Shown: piece by piece, positions 1 through 8,448 of the stretch
How positions within the stretch are numbered: position 1 is the stretch's first letter
Layout of the letters: every line of letters starts with the position of its first letter
Source of the DNA: JASHUC01 sp035523875
Lineage (GTDB): Bacteria; Pseudomonadota; Gammaproteobacteria; Steroidobacterales; Steroidobacteraceae
Direction: 5' to 3'
Length of the DNA: 64,000 nucleotides
Assembly: GCA_035523875.1 (NCBI GenBank)
Contig: DATKPY010000016.1
Coordinates: forward strand, 1-64,000
Program-made: the position numbers and the translations under genes
The notes under the pieces: model-generated
Databases searched by the model: none
Told to the model about the DNA's origin: nothing
What the model saw: only the letters and a program-made list of their open reading frames with translations

Positions 1-115
1 GCGGCTCGATCGCGCGCGTGACCTCCTCGCTCCGCGGGTCCCATTCGGCGGCGACAGCCGACACTCCGCCGAGGGCGACGAGGGCGGCAAGCGCTAGGGG
101 GAAGAGACGGGTCAT
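1..115 (-). CDS. N-terminal fragment of a secreted protein (runs off the window)
   Basis: Read leftwards from an ATG at 113-115, the frame stays open to the window edge and gives 38 residues. The first 23 or so form a typical signal peptide: Met-Thr-Arg, then a Leu/Ala/Val/Gly-rich core ending in an Ala-Val-Ala-Ala-type cleavage site. The mature part begins EWDPRSEEVTRAIEP. This is too little to assign a family. It is divergent from the permease gene at 185, so the bases between must hold both start regions. The export prediction is firm; the function is unknown. Confidence 0.6.
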   Translation of the reverse strand, partial: MTRLFPLALAALVALGGVSAVAAEWDPRSEEVTRAIEP

Positions 116-184
116 CGGCAACTCCCTATAGTCGGACAGTATCCGCCCTCATGCCGCGAAGGTGAAGCGAGAGGAACGGGCCGC

Positions 185-1546
185 TTGGGAACGAGGGAAA
201 GACCGGCAGGATCGCAGGCCCGGGGCGCGCGCCGCCTCATGGCGGCGCTCGCGCTTGCCGCGGCGCTCCTCCTCGCGCTCTATGCCGCCACCCTGCCCTC
301 GCGCCATCTCCTAGAGGAGATCGCCGCGAGCGCCATCTTCGCGGCGAGCTACCTCGTGATCGCCATCGGGCGCATGCCCGGCTTCCGCCTCGACCGGCCG
401 GGGGCCGCGCTCGTGGGCGCGAGCCTGATGGTGGCGCTCGGCATCCTGCCGCTCGAGGAGGCCTTCCGTGCCATCGACTTCGACACGATCGCGCTCCTCC
501 TCGGCATGATGATCCTCGTCGCCAATCTGCGCCTCTCGGGCTTCTTCCGCCTCGCGGGCGGCTGGGCGGTGCGGCGCGCGCGTCACCCGCTCCTCCTCCT
601 CGCCGCGATCATTCTCCTCGCGGGTCTCCTCTCTGCCTTCCTCGTCAACGACACCGTCTGCCTCGTGCTCACCCCGCTCGTGCTCGAGCTCGTGACGCGG
701 CTCGGCCGCCGGCCGCAGCCCTATCTCCTCGCGGTCGCCATGGCGTCCAACGTAGGCAGCACCGCCACCATCACGGGCAACCCGCAGAACATGATCATCG
801 GCAGCCTCTCGCACATCGCATACGTCTCCTTCGCCGCGAGCCTCGCTCCGGTGGCGGCGATCGGACTGCTCCTCACCTTCGCGCTGCTCGCGATCATGTT
901 CGGCAATGAGTTCTGGACGCGCACGCGGCTCGCCTCGGTGTCGGCCGGTGCGCTCGCAGCCGGGCCCGATCCTGCCCCGGCGAGGAGCCGCGCTTTCATG
1001 CGCATCTCGGTGCTCGTCGCCGCTGCGATGGTGGCGGGCTTCTTCGCGGGCTTCCCGCCGGCGGGCGTCGCCATCGCCGCGGGCGCGCTGCTGCTCGTCG
1101 CGGGGCGTGCGGAGTCGAGCCAGGTACTCGCACAGGTCGACTGGCCGCTGCTCGCGATGTTCGCGGGGCTGTTCATCGTCGTCGCCGGCCTCGAGGAGCG
1201 GGTGATCTCGGTCCACACCGCCACGGTGATCGGTGAGCTGCGCCTCGATCGTGTTCCGGTGCTCACCGCGGTGACCGCTGCGCTCTCGAACCTCGTGAGC
1301 AACGTGCCCGCCGTGCTGGTGCTGCGGCCGTTCGTCGCGGGTCTCGCTGATCCGCGGCGTGCCTGGCTGGTGCTCGCGATGGCCTCGACGCTCGCGGGCA
1401 ACCTGACGCTCGTGGGCTCGATCGCCAACCTCATCGTCGCGCGCTCGGCCGAAGCGCACGGGGTGAGGATCGGCTTCTGGACCTACCTCAAGGTGGGCGC
1501 ACCGTTGAGCCTCCTCACGCTGCTCGCCGGCATCCTCTGGCTCTAG
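185..1546 (+). CDS. SLC13/ArsB-like anion permease
   Basis: 453-residue polytopic inner-membrane protein with about 10-12 hydrophobic segments. Two family-type motifs stand out: FLVNDTVCLVLTPL, and GSTATITGNPQNMIIG, the Asn-Pro-Gln-Asn helical-hairpin motif of the ArsB/NhaD/SLC13 ion transporter superfamily. A matching second half has SNLVSNVPAVL and GNLTLVGSIANLIV, the internal repeat expected of this fold. The start taken is TTG at 185 because GAGGAA lies at 171-176 with an 8-nt spacer; an in-frame ATG at 239 is the alternative. The substrate (arsenite, sulfate, dicarboxylate or Na+/H+) cannot be decided, and no arsenic gene lies nearby. Confidence 0.8.
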   Translation: MGTRERPAGSQARGARRLMAALALAAALLLALYAATLPSRHLLEEIAASAIFAASYLVIAIGRMPGFRLDRPGAALVGASLMVALGILPLEEAFRAIDFDTIALLLGMMILVANLRLSGFFRLAGGWAVRRARHPLLLLAAIILLAGLLSAFLVNDTVCLVLTPLVLELVTRLGRRPQPYLLAVAMASNVGSTATITGNPQNMIIGSLSHIAYVSFAASLAPVAAIGLLLTFALLAIMFGNEFWTRTRLASVSAGALAAGPDPAPARSRAFMRISVLVAAAMVAGFFAGFPPAGVAIAAGALLLVAGRAESSQVLAQVDWPLLAMFAGLFIVVAGLEERVISVHTATVIGELRLDRVPVLTAVTAALSNLVSNVPAVLVLRPFVAGLADPRRAWLVLAMASTLAGNLTLVGSIANLIVARSAEAHGVRIGFWTYLKVGAPLSLLTLLAGILWL

Positions 1547-1565
1547 CGGGCGCCGAGGGCGCCCG
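1547..1565. terminator. Hairpin between convergent genes
   Basis: A perfect 8-bp inverted repeat, CGGGCGCC-GAG-GGCGCCCG, starts directly after the permease stop codon and ends 6 nt before the stop of the opposing S10 peptidase gene. No clear T-run follows on either strand, so it is a terminator-like structure able to serve both directions rather than a textbook intrinsic terminator. Confidence 0.5.
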
Positions 1566-1571
1566 GCGCGC

Positions 1572-3197
1572 CTATTTGCTGTTCGCGCGGATGAACGCGG
1601 CCGCCTGATCGTGCAGCTGCTCGAGCGCCTGCGGACTCACGTACACCATGTGTCCCGCATCGAAGTGGTAGAACTCGATGTTCTTCGCGAGCTGCGGTGG
1701 AAGACCGAGGTGGTTCATCTCGTACTCGGCGGCGAAGAACGGCGTCGCGAGGTCGTAGTAGCCGGCAAACTGGGCGACCTTCAGCCGCGGGTTCATCTTC
1801 ATCACGGTTGCGAGGTCGGGCATCACGTTGACCGCGACCTGCTCCGGGTGCTCATCGCCCGGCTCCTTGTGGCGGAAGTCCCAGGTGTTGTTGATGTCGT
1901 CCGATTCCGGCATGTACGGGGCCTCTCTCGGGAAACCGAGCACGGAGCGCGCGTAGTCGTTGTAGACCGAGACGAACGCGGAATCGATCGCCGCGGACTG
2001 CGGGTCGTACTCGGCCTCCTTCGCGAGCGGATCGATCGAGGGGCTCGTATAGCGCGTGTCGAGCCGCCCGACGGTGAGCCCCTCATCGGCCATGAGATTC
2101 TTCTCGAACATGCCCCCGTCGATGCGCAGGTTGGCCTTGAGAATGTAGGCGACCGGAAGTCCGGTGAAGTCGTGGAGCTTCGCCGCGATCGTCTGCCGGT
2201 CCTGCTCGCTCAGGCGGTCGCCCGCGGCGAGTGCGCGTGCATAGTCGGAGAGCGCGAACTGCTCGACGCCGTCGATGAACGGCGCGAGCTCCGCGGGCTC
2301 GCTCGGCACCTTCTTGTGGTACCAGGCGGTTGCGGCGTAGGTCGGCAGGCTGAGCATGTACGGCAGATCGTTGCCGGGATCGCTCTGGGGGCCGTCGGGG
2401 CTCAGGCCGAAATTGAAGATCTGCGACAAGAGCATCACCCCGTTCAGATCGATGTCCGAGCGGCTCTGCAGGACGAAGGAGAGCACGGCCGAGCGCGTGG
2501 TTCCGTAGCTCTCGCCGAACAGGAATCGCGGGGAGTTCCAGCGGTTGAAGCGCGAGAGGAACTTCGTGATGAAGATGTCGAACGCGCGCGCGTCCTGATC
2601 GATCCCGTAGAATTCCTTCTTGAGCTCGTCGTTGTGCTCGCGCGCCTTGTTGCGCTTGTCCTCCTCGCCGATCTTCTCGAGATCCACGCCCACGCGGCCG
2701 AAGCCCGTGCCGGGAGCATCGATGAACACGAGGTCGGTCGCATCGAGGAGCGAGGAGCCATTGTCGACGAACGGATACGGCGCGGGCGCGCCGCGCACGC
2801 CGTTCCCCACCTCCACGCGCTTCGGACCGAACGCGCCGATGTGCAGCCACAGCGTCGCCGAGCCCGGCCCGCCGTTGTAGAAGAAGGTGAGCGGTCGGGC
2901 CGGTCCGCCGCCGAGACCGGACTTGAAGTACGCGACGTAGGACATCAGCGCACCGGGCGCGCCCTTCGAGTCCTCGATCATGATCGTGCCGGCAACCGCA
3001 TCGTAATCGATACGCTTGCCGCCGATCACCACCGAGCCGTGGCTCTCGTGGCGCTGCTCGAGGTACTGGTTCGCGGTGTCCTCGCTCGCCGCGGGCTTCG
3101 CCGACTCGGTCTTCGCCGCCTCGGCCGCGCCCGCGCGCAGCGGCAAGGCGAGAACGACGGTGAGGAGCGCGAGCGTCAGGAGGGTTTGATTCTTCAT
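1572..3197 (-). CDS. Secreted S10 family serine carboxypeptidase-like protein
   Basis: 541 residues. The ATG at 3195-3197 gives MKNQTLLTL followed by a hydrophobic signal peptide ending near AGAAEA; an in-frame start 11 codons upstream would spoil the signal. The alpha/beta-hydrolase features of peptidase family S10 are visible: an FFYNGGPGSA oxyanion region, the nucleophile Ser near residue 230 in GESYG, a probable acid in GYYDLATPF and the catalytic His in FDAGHMVY close to the C-terminus. The expected location is the periplasm or outside the cell, and the family removes C-terminal residues from peptides. It is convergent with the permease. The family call is firm; the substrate is unknown. 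Confidence 0.88.
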   Translation of the reverse strand: MKNQTLLTLALLTVVLALPLRAGAAEAAKTESAKPAASEDTANQYLEQRHESHGSVVIGGKRIDYDAVAGTIMIEDSKGAPGALMSYVAYFKSGLGGGPARPLTFFYNGGPGSATLWLHIGAFGPKRVEVGNGVRGAPAPYPFVDNGSSLLDATDLVFIDAPGTGFGRVGVDLEKIGEEDKRNKAREHNDELKKEFYGIDQDARAFDIFITKFLSRFNRWNSPRFLFGESYGTTRSAVLSFVLQSRSDIDLNGVMLLSQIFNFGLSPDGPQSDPGNDLPYMLSLPTYAATAWYHKKVPSEPAELAPFIDGVEQFALSDYARALAAGDRLSEQDRQTIAAKLHDFTGLPVAYILKANLRIDGGMFEKNLMADEGLTVGRLDTRYTSPSIDPLAKEAEYDPQSAAIDSAFVSVYNDYARSVLGFPREAPYMPESDDINNTWDFRHKEPGDEHPEQVAVNVMPDLATVMKMNPRLKVAQFAGYYDLATPFFAAEYEMNHLGLPPQLAKNIEFYHFDAGHMVYVSPQALEQLHDQAAAFIRANSK

Positions 3198-3269
3198 GTG
3201 GCTCAACTTTTCGTGGCGCAAGCGCGCCATTCTATAGCCGCCGCGCCCGCCGTGATAGGCGCGCCACCG

Positions 3270-4256
3270 CTACGCGGGCGGCAGCCGCCGCGCGAGCGCT
3301 CCACGGGCGGCGGTGAGCTCTTGGGCGAGCCGCCCGATGAGCTCCGCCGCGCTCACCACCGCGTCGATCGCACCGAGTCCCTGCCCGCAACCCCAGACAT
3401 CGCGCCACGCCTTGGCGGCCGTCGCTCCTGCGGCCGAGAAGCTCATGCTCGAGGGGTCGCCCTGCGGCAGTCGATCCGGATCGAGGCCGGCGGCTGCGAT
3501 GGAGGATCTCAGGTAGTTGCCGCGCACACCGGTGAAGAGGTCCGTGTACACGATGTCGGCGGCCGTGCCGCCGATCAGCGCGCGCTTGTAGGCCTCGGGC
3601 GCGTTCGCCTCGCGCGTCGCGATGAACGCCGAGCCCACGTACGCGAGGTCCGCGCCGCAGGCGAGCGCCGCGAGGATCGAGCGTCCCGTCGCGATCGCAC
3701 CGGCGAGCGCGACGGGGCCCGCGAACCATCTGCGTACCTCCTCCACGAGCGCGAACGGCGACCAGGTCCCGGCGTGCCCGCCCGCACCGGCAGCGACCAG
3801 AATCAAGCCGTCCGCGCCCTTCTCGATCGCCTTGCGCGCGAACTCGTTCGAGATCACATCGTGCAGCACCACTCCGCCATAGGCGTGCACCGCCTCGTTC
3901 ACCTCCGGCCGCGCGCCGAGGGAGGTGATGACGATCGGCACCTTCCACTTGACGCACAGCTCTAGGTCCTGCGCGAGACGGTCGTTGCTGCGGTGGACGA
4001 TCAGGTTGACCGCGAACGGCCCTGCGCGCTCCAACGGGTGCGCAGTGTTCCACTCCTCGAGCTCCGCGACGATGCGCGCGAGCCATGCATCGAGCTCGGT
4101 CGCGGGGCGGGCGTTGAGCGACGGGAACGCGCCCACGATGCCCGCCTTGCACTGGGCAAGCGTGAGCTCGGGGTTCGAGATGATGAACATCGGCGCCCCG
4201 ATCACCGGCAGTCGCAAGTGCGCAAGGGGGCGCGGCAGTGGCTTGGCGTCGCTCAC
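3270..4256 (-). CDS. NAD(P)H-dependent flavin oxidoreductase, nitronate monooxygenase family
   Basis: 328-residue TIM-barrel flavoenzyme. It opens with LRLPVIGAPMFIISNPELTL, the usual N-terminal strand of the 2-nitropropane dioxygenase/nitronate monooxygenase family. Further FMN-contact motifs are the GADGLILVAAGAGGHAG loop and the phosphate-binding LAGAIATGRS followed by ALACGADLAYVGSAF. The start is GTG at 4254-4256, preceded by GAGGTGATCC, a strong ribosome site. The cytoplasmic role is probably oxidation of nitronates or a quinone reductase activity, since the family is mixed. The gene follows the ABC-F gene on the same strand after about 40 nt. Confidence 0.85.
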   Translation of the reverse strand: MSDAKPLPRPLAHLRLPVIGAPMFIISNPELTLAQCKAGIVGAFPSLNARPATELDAWLARIVAELEEWNTAHPLERAGPFAVNLIVHRSNDRLAQDLELCVKWKVPIVITSLGARPEVNEAVHAYGGVVLHDVISNEFARKAIEKGADGLILVAAGAGGHAGTWSPFALVEEVRRWFAGPVALAGAIATGRSILAALACGADLAYVGSAFIATREANAPEAYKRALIGGTAADIVYTDLFTGVRGNYLRSSIAAAGLDPDRLPQGDPSSMSFSAAGATAAKAWRDVWGCGQGLGAIDAVVSAAELIGRLAQELTAARGALARRLPPA

Positions 4257-4295
4257 GGATCACCTCGGCAGCCGGTCATTGATCTCGCTCCGCCG

Positions 4296-6230
4296 TCACC
4301 CGGCGCGCAGCGCGAGCCGGCGCGTCTCCGCTTCCAGCCGCTCCGAATGCTCGAGCCACGCGGTCTCGGCCGCGGCGAGCTCACCGGCGAGCTGCGCTTC
4401 GCGCGCGATGAGCTCGCGCAGGCGCTCCTTCCCATTCTGCGCATACAGATCGGGCGCCGCGAGCGCTTCGCGCACGGCCGCCTGCTCGCGGCCCAGGCTC
4501 TCGAGCGCGCGCTCCGCGCGCGCCACCGCGGCGCGGAGCGGACTCAAGCGATTACGCTCCTCGGCCTGCTCACGCCGGCGCTGGCGCCGCGTCGGCACGG
4601 CATCGGCCTCGCCCTCCTCGAGCGCGTCGCGCGACTTGTCCGCCGAGCCCGCCGCGCTCGCGAGCCAGCGCGCGTAGTCCTCGAGGTCGCCGTCGAAGCG
4701 CTGCACGCCTCCCCCGTGGACGAGCCGTAGCTCGTCACAGACCGTGCGCAGCAGATTCCGGTCGTGCGAGACGAGCACGACCGCCCCTTCATAGTCCTGC
4801 AGCGCGAGCGCGAGTGCCTGACGCATCTCGAGGTCGAGGTGGTTCGTCGGCTCATCGAGCAGCAGCAGGTTTGGCGCGAGGTACACGGTGGCCGCGAGCA
4901 CGAGACGCGCCTTCTCACCACCCGAGAACGGAGCGACGCGCTCGAATACCCGATCGCCGCGGAAACCGAAGCCGGCGAGGAAATCGCGCAGCGCCTGCTC
5001 CGTCGCACTCGCCGCGCGTGCCCCCGCCAGCCGTCGCAGGGTCGCGAGCGCCGTCTCTGCGGGATCGAGCTGCTCGAGCTGATGCTGCGCGAAGTAGCCG
5101 ATGCGCAGATCCTCCGCCACGGTGCGCGTGCCGCCGCTTGCGGTGAGCTCGCCCGCGAGCAAGCGCATGCAGGTGGACTTGCCCGCGCCGTTGCGCCCGA
5201 GGAGCGCCAGTCGATCGCCCGGTGAGATTGAGAGCGTCACCTCCTCGAGGATCCTCCGCCCGCCGTAGCCGGCGGACTGCCGCTCGAGCGCGAGCAGCGG
5301 CCGCGGCAGCTTCTCCGGCGCCGCGAAGCGGAACTCGAACGGCGACTCGACGTGCGCCGGGGTGATGCGCTCCAGGCGCTCGAGGGCCTTCAGGCGGCTC
5401 TGTGCCTGGCGCGCTTTGGTCGCCTTGGCGCGAAAGCGCTCGACGAAGGAGCGCACGTGCGCGATCTCGCGCTGCTGCTTGGCGTAGAGCGCGGCCTCGA
5501 CCGCGAGGTCGGCGGCGCGCTGCGCCTCGAATGCGGAATAGTTGCCGCGGTAGGCGCGCGCCCCGCCCTGCTCGAGCTGGACGATGCGATCGACGATGCG
5601 ATCGAGGAATTCGCGATCGTGGGCGATGAGCAGCAGCGTCCCCGGGTAGGCTGCGAGCCACTGCTCGAGCCACAGGATGGCATCGAGGTCCAGGTGGTTG
5701 GTGGGCTCATCGAGCAGCAGCAGATCGCTGCGGCACATGAGCGCCTGCGCGAGATTGAGCCGCACCCGCCAGCCGCCGGAGAGCGCGCACGCGGGGCGCA
5801 TCTCGTCCGCGGTGCTGAATCCGAGCCCGTACATCAGGCGCGCCGCGCGCGCGCGTGCGTCGTAGCCGCCCGCGGCTGCGTAGCGCGCATGGAGCTCCGC
5901 GAGCCGCTCGCCATGACCCGCGCTCTGTGCCTCCGCCACGGCGCGCTCCAGGGCGCGCAGCTCCACGTCCCCGTCGAGCACCAGCTCGATCGCCGGCCGC
6001 TCGGTCGCGGGGAGCTCCTGGGAGACGTGCGCCAGGGCGAGCCCGCTCGGCATCTCGAACAACCCCGCCTCGGGCTGCAGCTCACCGCGCACGAGCGCGA
6101 GCAGGCTCGACTTGCCGCTGCCGTTCTCCCCGGTGATGCCGACCTTCTCGCCGCGATACAGCGTGAAGGTCGCGCGGGAGAGCAGGAGCCGCGTGCCGCG
6201 GCGCAGGGATAGATCGACGAATTTGAGCAT
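4296..6230 (-). CDS. ABC-F family ATPase (YheS/Uup-like)
   Basis: 644 residues with two ABC ATPase cassettes and no membrane segment, the ABC-F layout; the length fits YheS-like members. The first cassette has Walker A GENGSGKSS, signature LSGGWRVRLNLAQAL and DEPTNHLDLD. The second has GRNGAGKST, FSGGEKARLVLA and DEPTNHLDLE. The C-terminal 90 residues are charged and probably coiled-coil. The start is the ATG at 6228-6230 (MLKFVDLSL); the open frame extends further upstream but would overlap the tamA start region. ABC-F proteins act on ribosomes to relieve translation problems or antibiotic block; which role applies here is not visible. Confidence 0.9.
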   Translation of the reverse strand: MLKFVDLSLRRGTRLLLSRATFTLYRGEKVGITGENGSGKSSLLALVRGELQPEAGLFEMPSGLALAHVSQELPATERPAIELVLDGDVELRALERAVAEAQSAGHGERLAELHARYAAAGGYDARARAARLMYGLGFSTADEMRPACALSGGWRVRLNLAQALMCRSDLLLLDEPTNHLDLDAILWLEQWLAAYPGTLLLIAHDREFLDRIVDRIVQLEQGGARAYRGNYSAFEAQRAADLAVEAALYAKQQREIAHVRSFVERFRAKATKARQAQSRLKALERLERITPAHVESPFEFRFAAPEKLPRPLLALERQSAGYGGRRILEEVTLSISPGDRLALLGRNGAGKSTCMRLLAGELTASGGTRTVAEDLRIGYFAQHQLEQLDPAETALATLRRLAGARAASATEQALRDFLAGFGFRGDRVFERVAPFSGGEKARLVLAATVYLAPNLLLLDEPTNHLDLEMRQALALALQDYEGAVVLVSHDRNLLRTVCDELRLVHGGGVQRFDGDLEDYARWLASAAGSADKSRDALEEGEADAVPTRRQRRREQAEERNRLSPLRAAVARAERALESLGREQAAVREALAAPDLYAQNGKERLRELIAREAQLAGELAAAETAWLEHSERLEAETRRLALRAG

Positions 6231-6423
6231 CGGGTGGCGGGCTGGCTTCACCGGATTGTACCGGCAAGGACCGGCGCGCCGACAGGCCGCTGCGGCGACT
6301 CGTGCGCTCGAGGCCGTTATGTCGAGCTGCGGCGTGCCGCGCGCGCGCCGACACGCGCCCTTCAAGCGCTGCGTTGCCTGTGGCAGCATCGCAGACTGTC
6401 CGAGGAGCAGGGTCCGATCGTCG

Positions 6424-8448
6424 ATGCCGCCACGGTTCCGCATTGCCCTGCTCGGTCTCGCCGGATGCCTGGTTCTCCTCTCCGTCGGCCACGCCGCCGA
6501 TCCACAGCCCTATCGAGTCGAGCTCGCCTCGACCGGTCAGGATGAGCTCGATTCGACGCTCGCGGCGACCTCGCAGCTCGAGGCGCTGCGCGCCTCGGCA
6601 CCGGTGGGTCCCTACGGCCTCATCGCACGCGCGCGCGCCGACATCGATCGGCTCGTCACGGTGCTGCAGAGTTTCGGGTACTACGACGGCTCGGTCGCGA
6701 TCACGATCGACGGGCTCGCGCTCGATGACGCGGGCCTCGGGGAGGCTTTGAGCGCGCGGCCGTCGGACAAGGACGCCCAGGTGCGGATCACATTGCGGCT
6801 CGGACCGCTGTTTCGTCTGGGCCGCATCGAGACGGTGGGCGCCGTTCCCCCGACACTGCGCGGCGCGCTCGGCCTTTCCCCGGGGGATCCGGCCGTGGCC
6901 GATCGCGTGTTCGCCGGTGGCGCGCGCCTGCAGACGGCGCTGCAGGACGGCGGTTACGCGTTTGCGAAAGTGGCACCGCCGATCGCCAGGGAGGTTCCCG
7001 CCGCGCACACGCTCAATCTCGAGTTCCGCGTGGACGCGGGGCCACGGGTTGCAGTCGGCGCGATCCGCTTCGAGGGACTGAAGCACGTGCGCGAGTCGTT
7101 CGTTCGGGGCCGTCTGCGCTTGCGCACGGGAGAGCCCTACGATGCCTCGCAGGTGGAGCGGGCGCGCAACGAGCTGCTCGCGGCCGGCGTGTTCGCCTCC
7201 GTGAGCGTGCGGCTCGATCGCGACCCCGCTGCGCCCGGGCGCGTTTCCATCACGTTCGTGCTGCGCGAGCGGCCGCGCTACACCTTCGGACTCTCGGCTG
7301 CCTATTCGAGCGATCTCGGCGTGAGCGGCGGCCTCAACTGGAGCGACCGGGACCTCTTGGGCGGTGCGCAGCGCCTGGAGCTTTCCGCCTCCCTGATCAA
7401 TCTCGGCGGGACGGCGACCACGGGCGTGGGCTACGAGTCGAGCATCAAGTACATTCTTCCGGACTTCCTGAGTCGCGATCAGTCGCTGCAGTTCGCCGTC
7501 GGCGCATTGCGACAGCCCCTGCAGGCGTACGATCAGGTCGCGGAGACCGCGGGAGCGACCCTGAGCCGCAGGTTCTCGAGCGTATGGACCGCGACGGCCG
7601 GTGTGACGGCCGAGACGGAGACCATCACGCAGTACGTCGGTCCTTTGCCCTCGCCCCCGGAGTCGACCGCGGCCCCTGCGCCGGTGTGCCCGTCGATCAC
7701 CTCGAGCACGCCGGAGACGACGGCCAACTGCCAGTCCGTCAGAAGCGCATACACGCTGCTCGCGCTGCCACTCGGGCTTCTCTACGACACGACGGATCTG
7801 CCCTCGCCGCTCGAGGATCCCACGCACGGCTTTCGGGGCTCGGTCAACGCGAGCCCGACCCTCTCGCTCAGCACCTCGAGCACGCTTTCCAACGCGGCGT
7901 TCCTCATCGTGCAGGGTACGCTCGCCCACTACATCGACCTCGGACGGCTCTTCGGCGCCGAGCCCGGACGCAGTGTCATCGCGGTGCGCGGCACCGCCGG
8001 CGAGGCGGTGGGCGTGAGCAGCTTCGGACAGCTGCCCGCCGACCAGCGCTTCTACGCCGGTGGCAGCGGCACGGTGCGCGGCTTCCGCTACCAGTCCGTG
8101 GGTCCGGAGTTCATCACCGGCGACCCGATCGGGGGCACCAGCATTGCTGCGGCGAGCATCGAGCTGCGGCAGCGGTTCGATCGGAACTTCGGCTTCACCG
8201 TCTTCGTCGATGGCGGCGAAGTGAGCGAGCCGTCCACTTCCTCCTCGCTCGACAACGCGAATCTCAAATACGGCGACCTCGAGCTTACCCCGAGCGAGCT
8301 CGCGAGCACGTTCCGCATCGGCGCGGGCGCGGGTCTGCTCTACTACACGCCGATCGGGCCGGTGCGGCTGCAGTTCGGGCTCCCGCTCAATCCGCGCGCG
8401 AACGACGATCGCTTCGAGGTCTACATCGGCCTCGGACAGGCGTTCTGA
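6424..8448 (+). CDS. tamA: TamA, outer-membrane translocation and assembly subunit
   Basis: 674-residue Omp85-family protein. A signal peptide (MPPRFRIALLGLAG to GHAAD) precedes about 220 residues of POTRA domains, with repeats such as LGPLFRLGRIETVG and DAGPRVAVGAIRFEG. A C-terminal 16-strand-type barrel follows, including VRGFRYQSVGPE, the conserved R-G-F/Y loop motif, and a strand-like end YIGLGQAF terminating in Phe. With TamB it inserts or supports outer-membrane proteins and lipid transport. The stop and the tamB start share a base (TGATG), so the two are translationally coupled. The start is ATG at 6424, chosen for the signal peptide. Confidence 0.93.
   Translation: MPPRFRIALLGLAGCLVLLSVGHAADPQPYRVELASTGQDELDSTLAATSQLEALRASAPVGPYGLIARARADIDRLVTVLQSFGYYDGSVAITIDGLALDDAGLGEALSARPSDKDAQVRITLRLGPLFRLGRIETVGAVPPTLRGALGLSPGDPAVADRVFAGGARLQTALQDGGYAFAKVAPPIAREVPAAHTLNLEFRVDAGPRVAVGAIRFEGLKHVRESFVRGRLRLRTGEPYDASQVERARNELLAAGVFASVSVRLDRDPAAPGRVSITFVLRERPRYTFGLSAAYSSDLGVSGGLNWSDRDLLGGAQRLELSASLINLGGTATTGVGYESSIKYILPDFLSRDQSLQFAVGALRQPLQAYDQVAETAGATLSRRFSSVWTATAGVTAETETITQYVGPLPSPPESTAAPAPVCPSITSSTPETTANCQSVRSAYTLLALPLGLLYDTTDLPSPLEDPTHGFRGSVNASPTLSLSTSSTLSNAAFLIVQGTLAHYIDLGRLFGAEPGRSVIAVRGTAGEAVGVSSFGQLPADQRFYAGGSGTVRGFRYQSVGPEFITGDPIGGTSIAAASIELRQRFDRNFGFTVFVDGGEVSEPSTSSSLDNANLKYGDLELTPSELASTFRIGAGAGLLYYTPIGPVRLQFGLPLNPRANDDRFEVYIGLGQAF

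Noticed and set aside
1611..3965. 784-codon rightward open frame opposite the S10 peptidase and the flavoenzyme
   Set aside because: Shadow of two strong leftward genes; composition is arginine-rich and no motif is seen.
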